A stretch of DNA of 64,000 nucleotides from positions 29,418-93,417 of the forward strand of contig NZ_JASCIQ010000035.1 of the NCBI RefSeq assembly GCF_029968035.1, in the 5' to 3' direction. The position numbers were made by a program, and so were the translations under genes. The notes under the pieces were generated by a model. It was not told where the DNA came from and did no database searches. It saw only the letters and a program-made list of their open reading frames with translations. The stretch comes from Streptomyces cavernicola (GTDB lineage: Bacteria; Actinomycetota; Actinomycetes; Streptomycetales; Streptomycetaceae). Below, piece by piece: positions 20,122 to 28,683 of the stretch (the first letter of the stretch is position 1; each line of letters begins with the position of its first letter).

Positions 20122-20706
20122 ATGAGGCTGGAAAGAAGTCGGAAGGCGCTCACACTGGCGGAGAAGTACCTCCAGCTCCTAGAGGAGCTCATCGACGACC
20201 GGGAGGCGTTCGAGGATGCCTTCGTCGGGGCCATCGCCGTGATCCGCAGGGTCGGCAACGCGGTCGATTTCGAGTCGACGAAGCTGGCGACGCTCAAGTT
20301 CAAAGAGCTGTGGAGCGAAAGCGGGAAGGACCGTCGGTTCCTGTGTGTTAAAGACGTGAGGAATCTGGTTCTTCACGAGGCGTCCGAAGAGGCGCGGGTC
20401 CGGCACGAGGTCTTGGCGATCGATACGGCAATGGCGAGAGCTACGGCGTACAACCCGACAGTGATCACCGGCACGGCACACATCGACGTCGTCAGGGATG
20501 GAGAGGAGCCGGAACGGTACACCTTCAGCACCACGCCACCGCCACCCGAAACTGAACGGGTCGAGCCGACATACCGACGAACCTGGATGGTCGCGAACGG
20601 GAAATGTGCCGGTGAGGAGCTGATTCCTACCCTCCGCAAGTACCTGGAGTGGATGAGGGATGAGGTCATCCCCGAAGCCGAGCGCCTTCTGGAGACCAGC
20701 GATTGA
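20122..20706 (+). CDS. HEPN-like protein, possible cargo gene
   Basis: A 194-residue protein; I chose ATG 20122 because the possible upstream extension has non-coding composition. The first ~95 residues are all-helical and end in DVRNLVLHE, an R-N-x3-H motif as in HEPN ribonuclease domains, preceded by the typical helix with a conserved arginine (VIRRV). The second half is beta-rich, then helical. HEPN proteins are commonly RNases in toxin-antitoxin, abortive infection and defence systems; whether this one is active is not shown. Codon use is less GC-biased than the flanking structural genes, consistent with a separately acquired gene. No conventional ribosome-binding site is obvious. Confidence 0.5.
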   Translation: MRLERSRKALTLAEKYLQLLEELIDDREAFEDAFVGAIAVIRRVGNAVDFESTKLATLKFKELWSESGKDRRFLCVKDVRNLVLHEASEEARVRHEVLAIDTAMARATAYNPTVITGTAHIDVVRDGEEPERYTFSTTPPPPETERVEPTYRRTWMVANGKCAGEELIPTLRKYLEWMRDEVIPEAERLLETSD

Positions 20707-20780
20707 GGAGGCGTGCGACATCCCAAAGACGCCCATTTAGGGCTGGTGACGCGGTTCTTTGCCGGCACCTTGGTGTCGGC

Positions 20781-20796
20781 GCGGCAGGACACAAAC
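20781..20796 (+). repeat. Intergenic motif copy 2 (weak)
   Basis: GCGGCAGGACACAAAC, 26 bases upstream of the gene at 20823. Keeps GACACAA but diverges at the left end. Confidence 0.3.
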
Positions 20797-20822
20797 AGTT
20801 CACCTCATCCACCCTTCGCAGC

Positions 20823-21440
20823 GTGACCAGATACGGATTCGCCATCAAGGCACTCCCCAAGGGCGGCAAGCCGTTCGGGGACGACGAAGACCAAGAGCAA
20901 GACACCGCGGCCGCGGACGACACCGACATCGATGTCTCGCCGGACTCGACCGTCCCGGACTCGGCCCCGGCGGACAGACCCGCCGGCGAGGTACCGGAAG
21001 CCGAGACCGACCCCGCCGAATCGCCCAAAGAGGCCCGGGAGGGTCCGGCAGAGGAACCCCCGGCGGTCGAGGACGAGTCTTCCGAGGAAGCGCCGCCTGC
21101 CCCCGAGGACGATGCGCGGCCCTGGTCCGGCGACATGTACGACGCGGGCGACGAGACCGAACCGTCCGCCGCGTTCGCCGCCTATAAGGGCGCCAATGGC
21201 GAAGACGCGTGGCTCGACCAGGCTCCGGACGGCACACTGACCGGGTGGGTCCGTGACGCCACCGGCCAGGTCTGGCGCTACACCAACCCGGACGTGTGGG
21301 CCATCGACGTCGACGACGCACAGATGCCCCGGACCCACAGCCAGGCCAACGGCGAGAGCGGCGGGGCCGACACCGCCGGCCACGGCGGGCAAGACGCGTT
21401 GTTCCCGCCGAAGAGTCAGGAGCCGTACCAGTGGAGCTGA
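20823..21440 (+). CDS. Acidic, disordered phage protein of unknown function
   Basis: A 205-residue protein from GTG 20823, beginning VTRYGFAIKALPKGGKPF. A short basic N-terminus is followed by about 90 residues of acidic, proline-rich sequence. The folded C-terminal half has aromatic residues (WLDQAPDGTLTGWVRDA; VWRYTNPDVWAIDVDDA). Its position just before the protease and capsid genes and its acidic character would fit a scaffold- or decoration-associated role, but this is speculative. It overlaps the next gene by 10 bases. Confidence 0.55.
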   Translation: MTRYGFAIKALPKGGKPFGDDEDQEQDTAAADDTDIDVSPDSTVPDSAPADRPAGEVPEAETDPAESPKEAREGPAEEPPAVEDESSEEAPPAPEDDARPWSGDMYDAGDETEPSAAFAAYKGANGEDAWLDQAPDGTLTGWVRDATGQVWRYTNPDVWAIDVDDAQMPRTHSQANGESGGADTAGHGGQDALFPPKSQEPYQWS

Positions 21441-21643
21441 ACCGCCAGGCGTATCTGGCGCTGCTCAAGGAGGGCAAGGCCGCCTTCGTGGCGGGAGACC
21501 CCTCCGATGCCTGCCCGTACGACCAGTACAGCGCCAGCCAAGACCAGCAGTTCGGCGCTCGCTATTGGACTCAGGGGTGGCTCGCGGCGCGCACGGCCGT
21601 GGAGGCGAAGAACCCCGAGGCAGAAGTCAGCGCAGGACAGTAG
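21431..21643 (+). CDS. Small Rmf/CrpP-like protein
   Basis: A 70-residue protein starting at GTG 21431, overlapping the previous gene. It follows the ribosome-modulation-factor/CrpP pattern: a helix ending EGKAAFVAG, then CPY, then a tryptophan-glycine helix (YWTQGWLAAR). Members of this small family are frequent in phage genomes. Ribosome binding, as in E. coli RMF, should not be assumed here. Confidence 0.55.
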   Translation: MELNRQAYLALLKEGKAAFVAGDPSDACPYDQYSASQDQQFGARYWTQGWLAARTAVEAKNPEAEVSAGQ

Positions 21644-21703
21644 ACGGACGGACGCGGCACGGTCCCCGGCGGCCAACTGTCCACCCGCCGGAGGTTCCTC
21701 GCC

Positions 21704-23269
21704 GTGCCGACCGCCCCCACGTCCCGAGCCCCTGCACCCCGCAAGGGCATCTGCAGGGCGATCTTCGCCGTCACAGGCGTCGTTGACGAAGTCGCGGACC
21801 TGATCGTCCCCGGCGCCTTCGCCCACACCCTGGCGACCAGGCCCGTCAAAACCGTCTGGCACCACGAGTGGAAAGAGCCCATCGGCGTCGTCCTGGAGAT
21901 CGCCGAATGGCAGCCCGGCGACCCCAAGTTCGCCGACATCCCGAACTGGCCGACCGAAGCCGGGGCACTCGTCGCGACGATCCAGTTCAACCTACGCACG
22001 TCGAAGGGCCGCGACGTGTACGAGCAGGTACGGCAGTGGCACACCCACGGCGAAGCCCAGTTCTCCATCGGCTACCGCGTCCCGCCGAGCGGCGCGACGC
22101 GCTCCGACGGTGTCAGGGTGATCCACAAGCTCGACCTGTACGAGGTCTCCCCCGTCCTGCACGGCGCGCACCCCATGACCCGCTCGCTGGAGGTGAAGGC
22201 CGACCCCGGCTCCACCGAACTGGAGCACAAGGCCACCGCCGACACCACCCTGGGCAAGAACGAACTCGGGATCCGGGCCAACGTTGAAGCAAAAAACGCC
22301 CGCGCAGCCGTACTTGAGGCCAAGGCCGCGGCCGGCCCCGACAAGAACCACGGCGACGCTGAGCACCTTCGCCACTGGTACAAGCGCGGCGAGGGCGCCA
22401 CACAGATCGCCTGGGGCACAGCCGGGGACTTCGACCGCTGCGTGGCCATCGCTGGGCGCCACATGGGCTCCGACAACGCCAAGGGCTACTGCAATCTCCG
22501 GCACCGCGATGCGACCGGCATCTACCCCGCCACCCAGGCCGCCGAGAGCAAGAGCGCCCACGCCGCCGTCCTTGAAGCCAAGTCCCGCATCATCCCTGGA
22601 GCCACCGTGTCACCAATTCAGCCGCTGCCCGCGTCGTATGAGGAGATCCGAGACCGCGTCGCCGCTGCCGTCCGACACCTCCTCGCCACCGAGGAAGGAA
22701 CCTGGACGTGCGTCGAGGCGACCTACCCGGACCGCGTCATCGTGTCCGTCCACCAGGACGGTGCCGGGGCCGTCAACTACGCGGTGCCGTACGACGGGAC
22801 AGGCCCGGAGATAACCCTTGGAACTCCGCTGCCCGTCGAGCTGACCACCGTGGTCATCCCCGACCAGGGGCCGGCACGCGAAGCCGACCCCAGCGAGGCC
22901 GCCGACAACCGCGTCGTCCGCCCGACCATGCGAGCCCTCACCGACGCCACCACCCGCATTCAGGCAGCCGGCGGCGCCGAACAACTCGAGCCCGTCCGCG
23001 CCACTGTCGGGGAACTCCTCGCCGCGCTCTCCGCCAAGGGCCTCGACATCGGCGACGACGACGCCGAGGAGCCCCCAGCCCCGCCGTCCCCGATGGCAGG
23101 GAACGGCGCCATCGACCTGTGGGACGACGATCCGTACGACGAGCCCCACGACAGCCGCGCCCCCGAGACCCCGGACACCGACGAGGGCGAGGACGAGCGG
23201 GACGGCGAGGACACCGTCCTCCTCGACCCGGCCGAGGTGAAGGCCCAACTCGCCGCGATCCAGGGGTAG
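21704..23269 (+). CDS. Prohead protease with long C-terminal extension
   Basis: A 521-residue protein. Residues ~10-165 match the HK97-type (S78) prohead protease: VVDEVADLIVPGAF near the start, WHHEW with histidines 53/54, and QFSIGY with the probable nucleophile Ser121. Such proteases cleave scaffold and capsid precursors during head maturation. Residues ~205-285 form a separate domain with conserved H-x-YKRGEGATQIAWG, GDFDRC and GYCNLRH. The acidic C-terminal third could serve as an internal scaffold, since no separate scaffold gene is evident; that is inference. It lies directly upstream of the capsid gene. Confidence 0.85.
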   Translation: MPTAPTSRAPAPRKGICRAIFAVTGVVDEVADLIVPGAFAHTLATRPVKTVWHHEWKEPIGVVLEIAEWQPGDPKFADIPNWPTEAGALVATIQFNLRTSKGRDVYEQVRQWHTHGEAQFSIGYRVPPSGATRSDGVRVIHKLDLYEVSPVLHGAHPMTRSLEVKADPGSTELEHKATADTTLGKNELGIRANVEAKNARAAVLEAKAAAGPDKNHGDAEHLRHWYKRGEGATQIAWGTAGDFDRCVAIAGRHMGSDNAKGYCNLRHRDATGIYPATQAAESKSAHAAVLEAKSRIIPGATVSPIQPLPASYEEIRDRVAAAVRHLLATEEGTWTCVEATYPDRVIVSVHQDGAGAVNYAVPYDGTGPEITLGTPLPVELTTVVIPDQGPAREADPSEAADNRVVRPTMRALTDATTRIQAAGGAEQLEPVRATVGELLAALSAKGLDIGDDDAEEPPAPPSPMAGNGAIDLWDDDPYDEPHDSRAPETPDTDEGEDERDGEDTVLLDPAEVKAQLAAIQG

Positions 23270-23400
23270 CACGCGCCACTCAGCCCACCACCAGGTCGAA
23301 CCTCAGCCGCGCCCCTTCCCGACGCTCCATCCCGAACATCACCACAAAACAGCAGGTCAGAGGCCATGCGCCGCCGTCCCCCGAGTCGTAGGGAACAGCA

Positions 23401-23416
23401 GCACGCGACGTTAACC
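23401..23416 (+). repeat. Intergenic motif copy 3
   Basis: GCACGCGACGTTAACC, 104 bases upstream of the major capsid start, inside a 251-base gap that is otherwise featureless. Confidence 0.5.
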
Positions 23417-23520
23417 ACCCCCGCTCTCTCAAATGCCCCGCGTTGTCGGGTCGTCCCGGTGCTGGCCGGGCGAGCGACGCACGTCAACCGCACCCAGCAT
23501 CAGGGAGAGAACACCCCGCA

Positions 23521-24819
23521 ATGGCTGAGAACAAGAGCCTGATCAACAGCCTCAAGACCCAGCTCGCCGAGAAGTCCGCCGAAGCCGAGCGGATCAGCCA
23601 GACGTTCAAGGTCGAGGACAACGGCGGCTTCGTCGTCTCCACCGAGCAGGCCGCGGCCTTCAAGAAGGTGTCCGCCGACGCGATGGAGCTCAAGCAACTC
23701 ATCGCCGACACCGAGGGCATGGGCCAGGTCAAGCAGTACCTCGCCGAGCCCGACTCCGTGCCTGCCGCGGGCCAGCACTACGGCCAGAAGCAGCAGGGGC
23801 CCATGGAGGGCAAGAGCCTCGGTGACCTGTTCGTCGAGTCCGACGCGTACAAGCACGCCGCGCAGGCCGGATTCCGCGACCGCCCGTACGTCCGCGCGGA
23901 GATGGAAGGCAAGTCCATCTTCAGCCTGTCCGCCGGCACGGTGACCCACCAGGCGCTCGGATCAGCACAGAACCTCGGCATCGCCGAGCGGGCCTACCGC
24001 AAGTGGCACATCCGCGACCTATTCCCCAAGAGCAGCACCAAGAACTCCGTGCTGTACGGCGTCCGCGAGACCGGCTGGACGAACAGCGCGGCCCAGGTCA
24101 AGGAACGGTACGCCGCTGACGGCGTCTCGCCCGCCACAGGCGCAGAAAGCGACACGTGGGGCCGTGCGCCGCGCTCCAAGCTGTCCCTGACCCCGGTCAT
24201 GTATCCGATTGCCGAGGTCGCTCACCTCATCGACGCCCACAAAAACATCCTCAGCGACGAGCCTCGCCTGAAGAACTTCATCAACTCGCGTATGACGGAA
24301 GGACTCCGCTATGCCGAGGATTGGGATCTGCTGCACTCGGTCGGTGACGGCCAGTCCCTGACGGGAATCTTCAACACACCAGGTGTCCAGCAGTACACGG
24401 GCCTGGCTACGGACAAGCATTCCGTGCAGATCCGTCGCGCCATCACCAAGGCGCTCCTGGCAGAGTACGAACCGACCGGCATCGTCCTCTCGCCGTCGAT
24501 GTGGGAGCAGCTTGAGGTCGAGACCGACGACACCGGGGCGTTCCGCATCGCGCTGCAGGTCGCAGTCGGCGCGGAGAAGCGGATCTGGCGTCTCAACGTG
24601 GTGGAGACGACGGCCATGGCGGACGCGAATTACCTGATCGGCGCCTTCGGCATGGGAGCCCAACTGCACGACCGGGAGAACATCTCTGTGACCGTTTCCT
24701 CCGAGAATGGCGAGAACTTCGAGAAGGGCATTGTGACGTTCCGGGCGGATGAACGGGTTGCGCTCGAAGTGCCCCGTCCCGAGTCCCTGGTGATCGGTTC
24801 CTGGGTTGACCCGGCGTAA
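23521..24819 (+). CDS. Major capsid protein, HK97 fold
   Basis: A 432-residue protein with ATG at 23521 and GGGAGAG as ribosome-binding site. The first ~110 residues are a charged helical region resembling the HK97 delta domain (scaffold-like). The rest has the HK97-fold pattern: long spine helix, repeated strands, and the late VTVSSENGENFEKGIVTFRA segment typical of actinophage capsids. It follows the prohead protease, as usual, and is followed by a strong hairpin terminator, consistent with high expression. Confidence 0.9.
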   Translation: MAENKSLINSLKTQLAEKSAEAERISQTFKVEDNGGFVVSTEQAAAFKKVSADAMELKQLIADTEGMGQVKQYLAEPDSVPAAGQHYGQKQQGPMEGKSLGDLFVESDAYKHAAQAGFRDRPYVRAEMEGKSIFSLSAGTVTHQALGSAQNLGIAERAYRKWHIRDLFPKSSTKNSVLYGVRETGWTNSAAQVKERYAADGVSPATGAESDTWGRAPRSKLSLTPVMYPIAEVAHLIDAHKNILSDEPRLKNFINSRMTEGLRYAEDWDLLHSVGDGQSLTGIFNTPGVQQYTGLATDKHSVQIRRAITKALLAEYEPTGIVLSPSMWEQLEVETDDTGAFRIALQVAVGAEKRIWRLNVVETTAMADANYLIGAFGMGAQLHDRENISVTVSSENGENFEKGIVTFRADERVALEVPRPESLVIGSWVDPA

Positions 24820-24871
24820 TCCGGCTCGGTGGAATGTCAGTGGCTCCGCATAGAGTCCCAGTGACACAAGT

Positions 24872-24904
24872 GGCCCCGGAAGCTGCGGACACAGCTCCGG
24901 GGCC
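24872..24904 (+). terminator. Hairpin terminator after the capsid gene
   Basis: GGCCCCGG-A-AGCTG pairs with CAGCT-CCGGGGCC across a 6-base loop, 13 base pairs with one bulged A. There is no U-tract, as common in actinobacteria. It lies 52 bases after the capsid stop. Confidence 0.7.
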
Positions 24905-24932
24905 CGCGCCCACCTGAGTTGGAGGTGTTCGC

Positions 24933-25907
24933 GTGAGCGAGCCTACCTGCCTGCGGGACGAATGCCCGCGGCCGATCTACTACCGCGGCTTGTGCCATCG
25001 GCACTACCGGGAAACCCTATCGGCCCGGACAACGGGGCCCAAAAACCGGGGACTTCGACAGGCCCGCCAGCCGCTTACCTGCCCCGAATGCGGCGGCAGC
25101 TTCAAGGGGAGCACCCGCCAGTACGACGCAGTCGAATCCGGCCGACTCGCCTACTGCTCGCGCGCCTGCCAGAAGGCGTCCACACGGACGGTCGACGTGA
25201 CCTGCGCGCAGTGCGGGACCGTCTTCCAGCGGAAACCCACCTTGGTCCCCAACTCCGGCAATGCCTACTGCGGCGTCGACTGCCGCAACCGGGCCGGCCG
25301 CCCCCGGCAAGGCTCCCTGGTGCCGTGCGAACACTGCGGGAAAGAGCGCTACCTGAGCCCATCCCTAGTGGGCGTGAGGCGCTTCTGCTCCATGGAATGC
25401 CGGAGCGCGAGCCGCAGAGTCGAGTGCGTCTGTATGCGCTGCGGCAAGGCGGCGGAGCGGACAAGCTCGCGTGCCACCATCTACTGCTCGCGCGAGTGCG
25501 CCCTGGCCGCCTGGCAGGAAGAGGCCACCGGCTTCCTTCGCGCCGACGGCTACCGGATGATCTCGCAGGGCTTCGGTAAGCCGTCCAAGGGAGAGCACCG
25601 CATCAAGATCGAGGCGCTTCTCGGACGTCCCCTGCTTTCCACCGAGCAAGTCCATCACGTCAATGGGATCAGGCACGACAACCGCACCGCTGGCCCCTTG
25701 GCCATGGACGAGCGGGGCCGGATGCTCTCCGGCAACCTCGAACTGTGGTCCCACGCTCAACCCGCCGGGCAGGAGATCGGCCCGAAACTCAACTACGCGA
25801 GGGGCTTGCTGGCGCTGTACGGATCACCGGAGGAGCGCGAGTTGTACGCGGCGTTCCTGGAACACGTGGTATATGTCGAAGGCATCGCGCTGGCCGAGGA
25901 CGGCTGA
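24933..25907 (+). CDS. HNH homing endonuclease with tandem zinc fingers
   Basis: A 324-residue protein with GTG start and GGAGGT site. Residues ~45-195 hold four cysteine units of the form CxxCG...(Y/F)C(S/G)xxC. The C-terminal third is an HNH nuclease like those of group I introns: GEHRIKIEALLGRPL, then VHHVNG, DNR and NLELW. These free-standing enzymes cut intron- or gene-less alleles and spread by repair. It sits directly after the capsid gene with its own terminator, a common insertion point. Specificity cannot be read from sequence. Confidence 0.8.
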   Translation: MSEPTCLRDECPRPIYYRGLCHRHYRETLSARTTGPKNRGLRQARQPLTCPECGGSFKGSTRQYDAVESGRLAYCSRACQKASTRTVDVTCAQCGTVFQRKPTLVPNSGNAYCGVDCRNRAGRPRQGSLVPCEHCGKERYLSPSLVGVRRFCSMECRSASRRVECVCMRCGKAAERTSSRATIYCSRECALAAWQEEATGFLRADGYRMISQGFGKPSKGEHRIKIEALLGRPLLSTEQVHHVNGIRHDNRTAGPLAMDERGRMLSGNLELWSHAQPAGQEIGPKLNYARGLLALYGSPEERELYAAFLEHVVYVEGIALAEDG

Positions 25908-25931
25908 TCGGTCGGTCGACGACGTTAAACG

Positions 25932-25953
25932 GGGCGGCCCATATGGTCCGCCC
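25932..25953 (+). terminator. Hairpin terminator after the HNH gene
   Basis: GGGCGG-CCC pairs with GGT-CCGCCC around an ATAT loop, 25 bases after the HNH stop and followed by TGTTGT. Confidence 0.6.
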
Positions 25954-25982
25954 TGTTGTCGTTGACGAGAGCGAGGTAGCCG

Positions 25983-26263
25983 ATGCCCAAGAGGCAATCT
26001 GCCAGGTTGGCCGCTGAGTTGAACGCGCTGGCCGAAGCACCAATCGCCCGCAAGGCCCGCCGTGCGGCGTCGGGTACGCCCTGACGTCGGTCGACGAGGA
26101 GACCGCGAAGGTACTGCGCCGCATCCTCGACACCCGCCATGTCTCCTCCACTGCCATCGCTGAAGTGCTCAGCCTGCACGGCCAGGTGATCACCTCCTAC
26201 ACCGTGGCGCGCCATCGTCGCCGTGGTGCGGGCAATGGGTGTCGGTGCCCGCGGCGCCCCTGA
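25983..26263 (+). pseudogene. Frameshifted remnant of a small phage regulatory-type protein
   Basis: ATG 25983 opens a basic helical frame (MPKRQSARLAAELNALAEAP) that hits TGA at about 26082. A well-coding continuation exists one frame away from about 26075: YALTSVDEETAKVLRRILD, then an HTH-like segment and a final CRCPR. Merged, they give about 90 residues of the form 'basic helix, HTH, basic cysteine tail' seen in small phage proteins near head-tail genes. A single-base change near 26060-26080 would restore one frame. Either a decayed gene or an assembly error. Confidence 0.45.
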
Positions 26264-26639
26264 CGAACGACCTGAACACGCTGCTCCAGCCCAGTTCTCA
26301 CGTGCAGTCGCAGCCGAGTGACGTCCTGCGCGCGCCTCCCCGGCGCCGCGATGCTGGGAGTCCGGCGTCCGCCACGAGCCCGGCGGCACCATCGTCGTCA
26401 CCACTCCGGCCGCCGAACAACCGCCAAACAGCGAGGCCGACTTGTGCGCGGCGTACTGGTTGGATGTCGGGGACTGCGTCGAGTACTACGAGAACACCGC
26501 ACCAGACGTACACCAACGACTTGAGCATGCGAGATGATCCGCGTGCACCGCGTCCGGAGGAGCCGGCGAGGTCTCGTCAGCCGGACTGCTCGTCCTCAGC
26601 GTGGGGCCTAACGGCTGGGACCACCTGCGGTTGCTCTGA
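26264..26639 (+). other. Decayed region with a partial coding stretch
   Basis: About 375 bases with no intact gene. A segment from about 26352 to a TGA at 26537 reads well in one frame (WESGVRHEPGGTIVVTTP...), but it has no start and the upstream part does not continue it. It looks like the tail of a small beta-rich protein that has lost its front. Together with the frameshifted gene before it, this patch appears degenerate. Confidence 0.35.
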
Positions 26640-27416
26640 TTAGAGTCGGAAAGCTTCCATCAGCACAATGCCCACCGCTCCGTCGAGGGCGTCATGCCAT
26701 AGGGCGGTGCGCTCATCATCGTCGGCGACGTTGATGACCAGGTCGGCCAATTCATGGGTTCCGGGCTGGGCGGCCGGCTCGCCGCCGGGTGCTTCGACGG
26801 GCTCTAGCACGAGTCTCCGCAGCAGGCGGCGGGTCCTCGGGTCCAGAGCCTTCAAGAAGACTGACGGGAACAGCTCATCAGCGCACATCGCAGGCGGCAG
26901 ACCTTGTGATGCGCGGACCTGGGCGTAGGAGCAGAGCCAGATAGCCGCCATAAGCACGACAAGGGTTCCGTCGCCGCCTGCGACGCGAAGCTCCAAGTCG
27001 GCCATACAACGCTCACAGCCCTCGTAGGCAGCGGCAAGCGCTTCGGCTATATCGCCCTCGTCGCCAGTGATCATGCTTCGGGCGCTGTCGGGGAGAGCAT
27101 GGCGACCGCTTTTGGGGCAGAGAGGATCCGAGACTCTGGCTGTCGTCAGGCGGTCGCTCTTGCCCTGGGGCGTCGGCGCTCTGACCGGTGTCGGGGCGAC
27201 ACCTTCGACTTCGTATCGCAGTGGATTGAATGGCGTGAGGACCGTGACAATTACGGCTTCTCCGGCCTTCTGGAACATCTCGGTGATGCTGCACCGCTGT
27301 TGGTCTGTCTGCTCCCAGGTGTCGTAGCCCCACTCGTTCTCCCGACCATCTGGCACGCGACAGCGGACGATGTACGGATAAGGCGTACCATCCGGCCTTC
27401 TGCTGCTCCCCGACAC
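26640..27416 (-). CDS. Reverse-strand hypothetical protein, possible cargo gene
   Basis: A 258-residue soluble protein with a GTG start. The N-terminal ~70 residues are beta-rich (PYIVRCRVPDGRENEWGYDTWE; VIVTVLTPFNPLRYEV). The rest is helical with CERC and several hydrophobic helices, including LVVLMAAIWLCSYAQV. No family is recognised. Like the gene at 2348-3139 it runs against the structural genes and is flanked by decayed sequence, suggesting independent acquisition and expression. Confidence 0.55.
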   Translation of the reverse strand: MSGSSRRPDGTPYPYIVRCRVPDGRENEWGYDTWEQTDQQRCSITEMFQKAGEAVIVTVLTPFNPLRYEVEGVAPTPVRAPTPQGKSDRLTTARVSDPLCPKSGRHALPDSARSMITGDEGDIAEALAAAYEGCERCMADLELRVAGGDGTLVVLMAAIWLCSYAQVRASQGLPPAMCADELFPSVFLKALDPRTRRLLRRLVLEPVEAPGGEPAAQPGTHELADLVINVADDDERTALWHDALDGAVGIVLMEAFRL

Positions 27417-27536
27417 GTTGTCGTCCCCCCGGTGCTGTCTCTTGACCGACGCCGCATGTACGAGGGTAGATCATGAGGCTTCGGCCAACAGGGGCAGAAT
27501 CGCCCCTCCCCCACCACCTGTCTGCGGCCTGAGCCA

Positions 27537-27552
27537 GAGCGCGACCCAAGCC
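27537..27552 (+). repeat. Intergenic motif copy 4
   Basis: GAGCGCGACCCAAGCC, 49 bases upstream of the gene at 27602. Confidence 0.6.
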
Positions 27553-27601
27553 TCGCCTGCTGCGGATCCTTCCCCGACATCGCATCCGGAGGAAGGACAC
27601 C

Positions 27602-28075
27602 ATGGGCCTGTATCGCCAGGACGGCACCCGCATCACGAAAGCCGCATTCCCCGCGGCCGCGCTCGACGATCCGCCTGTTCGGGTCACCGACGACGTCTAC
27701 ATTTCCGAACCGTACGGACGCGGCGACGGGCAGCCCGAGGGTTCCAAGCGCTTCATGCTCTACCCGGCCGGCACGATCGTTCTGCGCTCTGCCGTCGACC
27801 GCCTGTTCACAGCGGCGGCCCTCACCAGCATCAGCCCCGCGACAGGCCTGGCCGCGGGCGGCATCACCGTCACGATCAAGGGTTCCAACCTCGACGGCGT
27901 CTCCGCGGTCACCTTCGGTGGCGCCGCTGGCACTGAGCTGAACGTCCGCTCGACCGGCGAGCTCACTGTGAAGACTCCGCCCGGCGAAGGGGCTGTGGCC
28001 GTCGAACTCGCCGACGACAGCGGCACCGTCTCGAAGGCCAACGGCTTCACCTATGAGGCCCCGGCCGAAGGCTGA
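27602..28075 (+). CDS. IPT/TIG immunoglobulin-like domain protein, probable virion decoration protein
   Basis: A 157-residue protein with GGAGGA upstream of ATG. Residues ~78-150 form an IPT/TIG domain: LTSISPATGLAAGGITVTIKG, then GVSAVTFGG and a final GFTYE. Such Ig-like domains commonly decorate phage heads or tails and may aid weak binding to cell surfaces or carbohydrates. The N-terminal ~70 residues are likely the part that attaches to the virion. A strong hairpin follows it. Confidence 0.75.
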   Translation: MGLYRQDGTRITKAAFPAAALDDPPVRVTDDVYISEPYGRGDGQPEGSKRFMLYPAGTIVLRSAVDRLFTAAALTSISPATGLAAGGITVTIKGSNLDGVSAVTFGGAAGTELNVRSTGELTVKTPPGEGAVAVELADDSGTVSKANGFTYEAPAEG

Positions 28076-28084
28076 CGAGTAACG

Positions 28085-28116
28085 CGGCGGGGGCTCACGG
28101 AGATCGAGCCCCGCCG
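28085..28116 (+). terminator. Hairpin terminator
   Basis: CGGCGGGGGCTC pairs with GAGCCCCGCCG (one bulge), 11 base pairs around a 9-base loop, just after the IPT/TIG gene. Confidence 0.6.
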
Positions 28117-28131
28117 TGCGCCCCCTCCGTA

Positions 28132-28147
28132 CGGCGCGACACAAGCC
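28132..28147 (+). repeat. Intergenic motif copy 5
   Basis: CGGCGCGACACAAGCC, 56 bases upstream of ATG 28204. Confidence 0.6.
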
Positions 28148-28203
28148 GAGCCCGTTGTGCAGGGTGCGCGCGATCGGACCGACACCGCATGAGGAGCCAC
28201 CCC

Positions 28204-28671
28204 ATGGCCACCACCGCCCGCACCCGCAAGACCGCCGCCAAGACGGCGGATCAGGAGCCCCCGGCCGAAGCGACCGATGTCGACGCGCAGGAGCCCGACA
28301 CCACCCCCGCTGCGCCGGACGCCGCTCCGCTGGAGCCGCCGCACGTAAACGAGGCTCCGGAGGCCCCGGCGTCGAGCCCGTACGTCACTCCGACCGAGGT
28401 CATTCCGGATGAGGAGAACCTGTCCGACGTCATCCTCGACGACGCCACTGGCCAGCCGCCCACCGATGTTGACGGCGTGTTCGTGCCGCTGACCCCGTTC
28501 GGTTCGACCCTTCAGTGCACCGTCCGTCTCGTCGAGCGCACGTTCCTCGGACCGCACCGCAACCCCGTCACGCGGCTCCTCCAGCCCAAGGGCGCGGTGG
28601 TCTCCGAGGGGATCGCCGCCCGCGTCCGCGAACGCCTCGACGCACAGGCCGCGCGCACCGACAAGCAGTAA
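28204..28671 (+). CDS. Hypothetical head-tail region protein
   Basis: A 155-residue protein. ATG 28204 is preferred over 28189 because GAGGAG then has proper spacing. The first ~80 residues are alanine/proline/glutamate-rich and disordered; the C-terminal half is a small folded domain (VDGVFVPLTPFGSTLQCTVRL ... VSEGIAARVRERL). It sits between the decoration gene and the connector genes, so a minor head or neck role is possible. No family recognised. Confidence 0.6.
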   Translation: MATTARTRKTAAKTADQEPPAEATDVDAQEPDTTPAAPDAAPLEPPHVNEAPEAPASSPYVTPTEVIPDEENLSDVILDDATGQPPTDVDGVFVPLTPFGSTLQCTVRLVERTFLGPHRNPVTRLLQPKGAVVSEGIAARVRERLDAQAARTDKQ

Positions 28672-28683
28672 GGGAGACGACGG

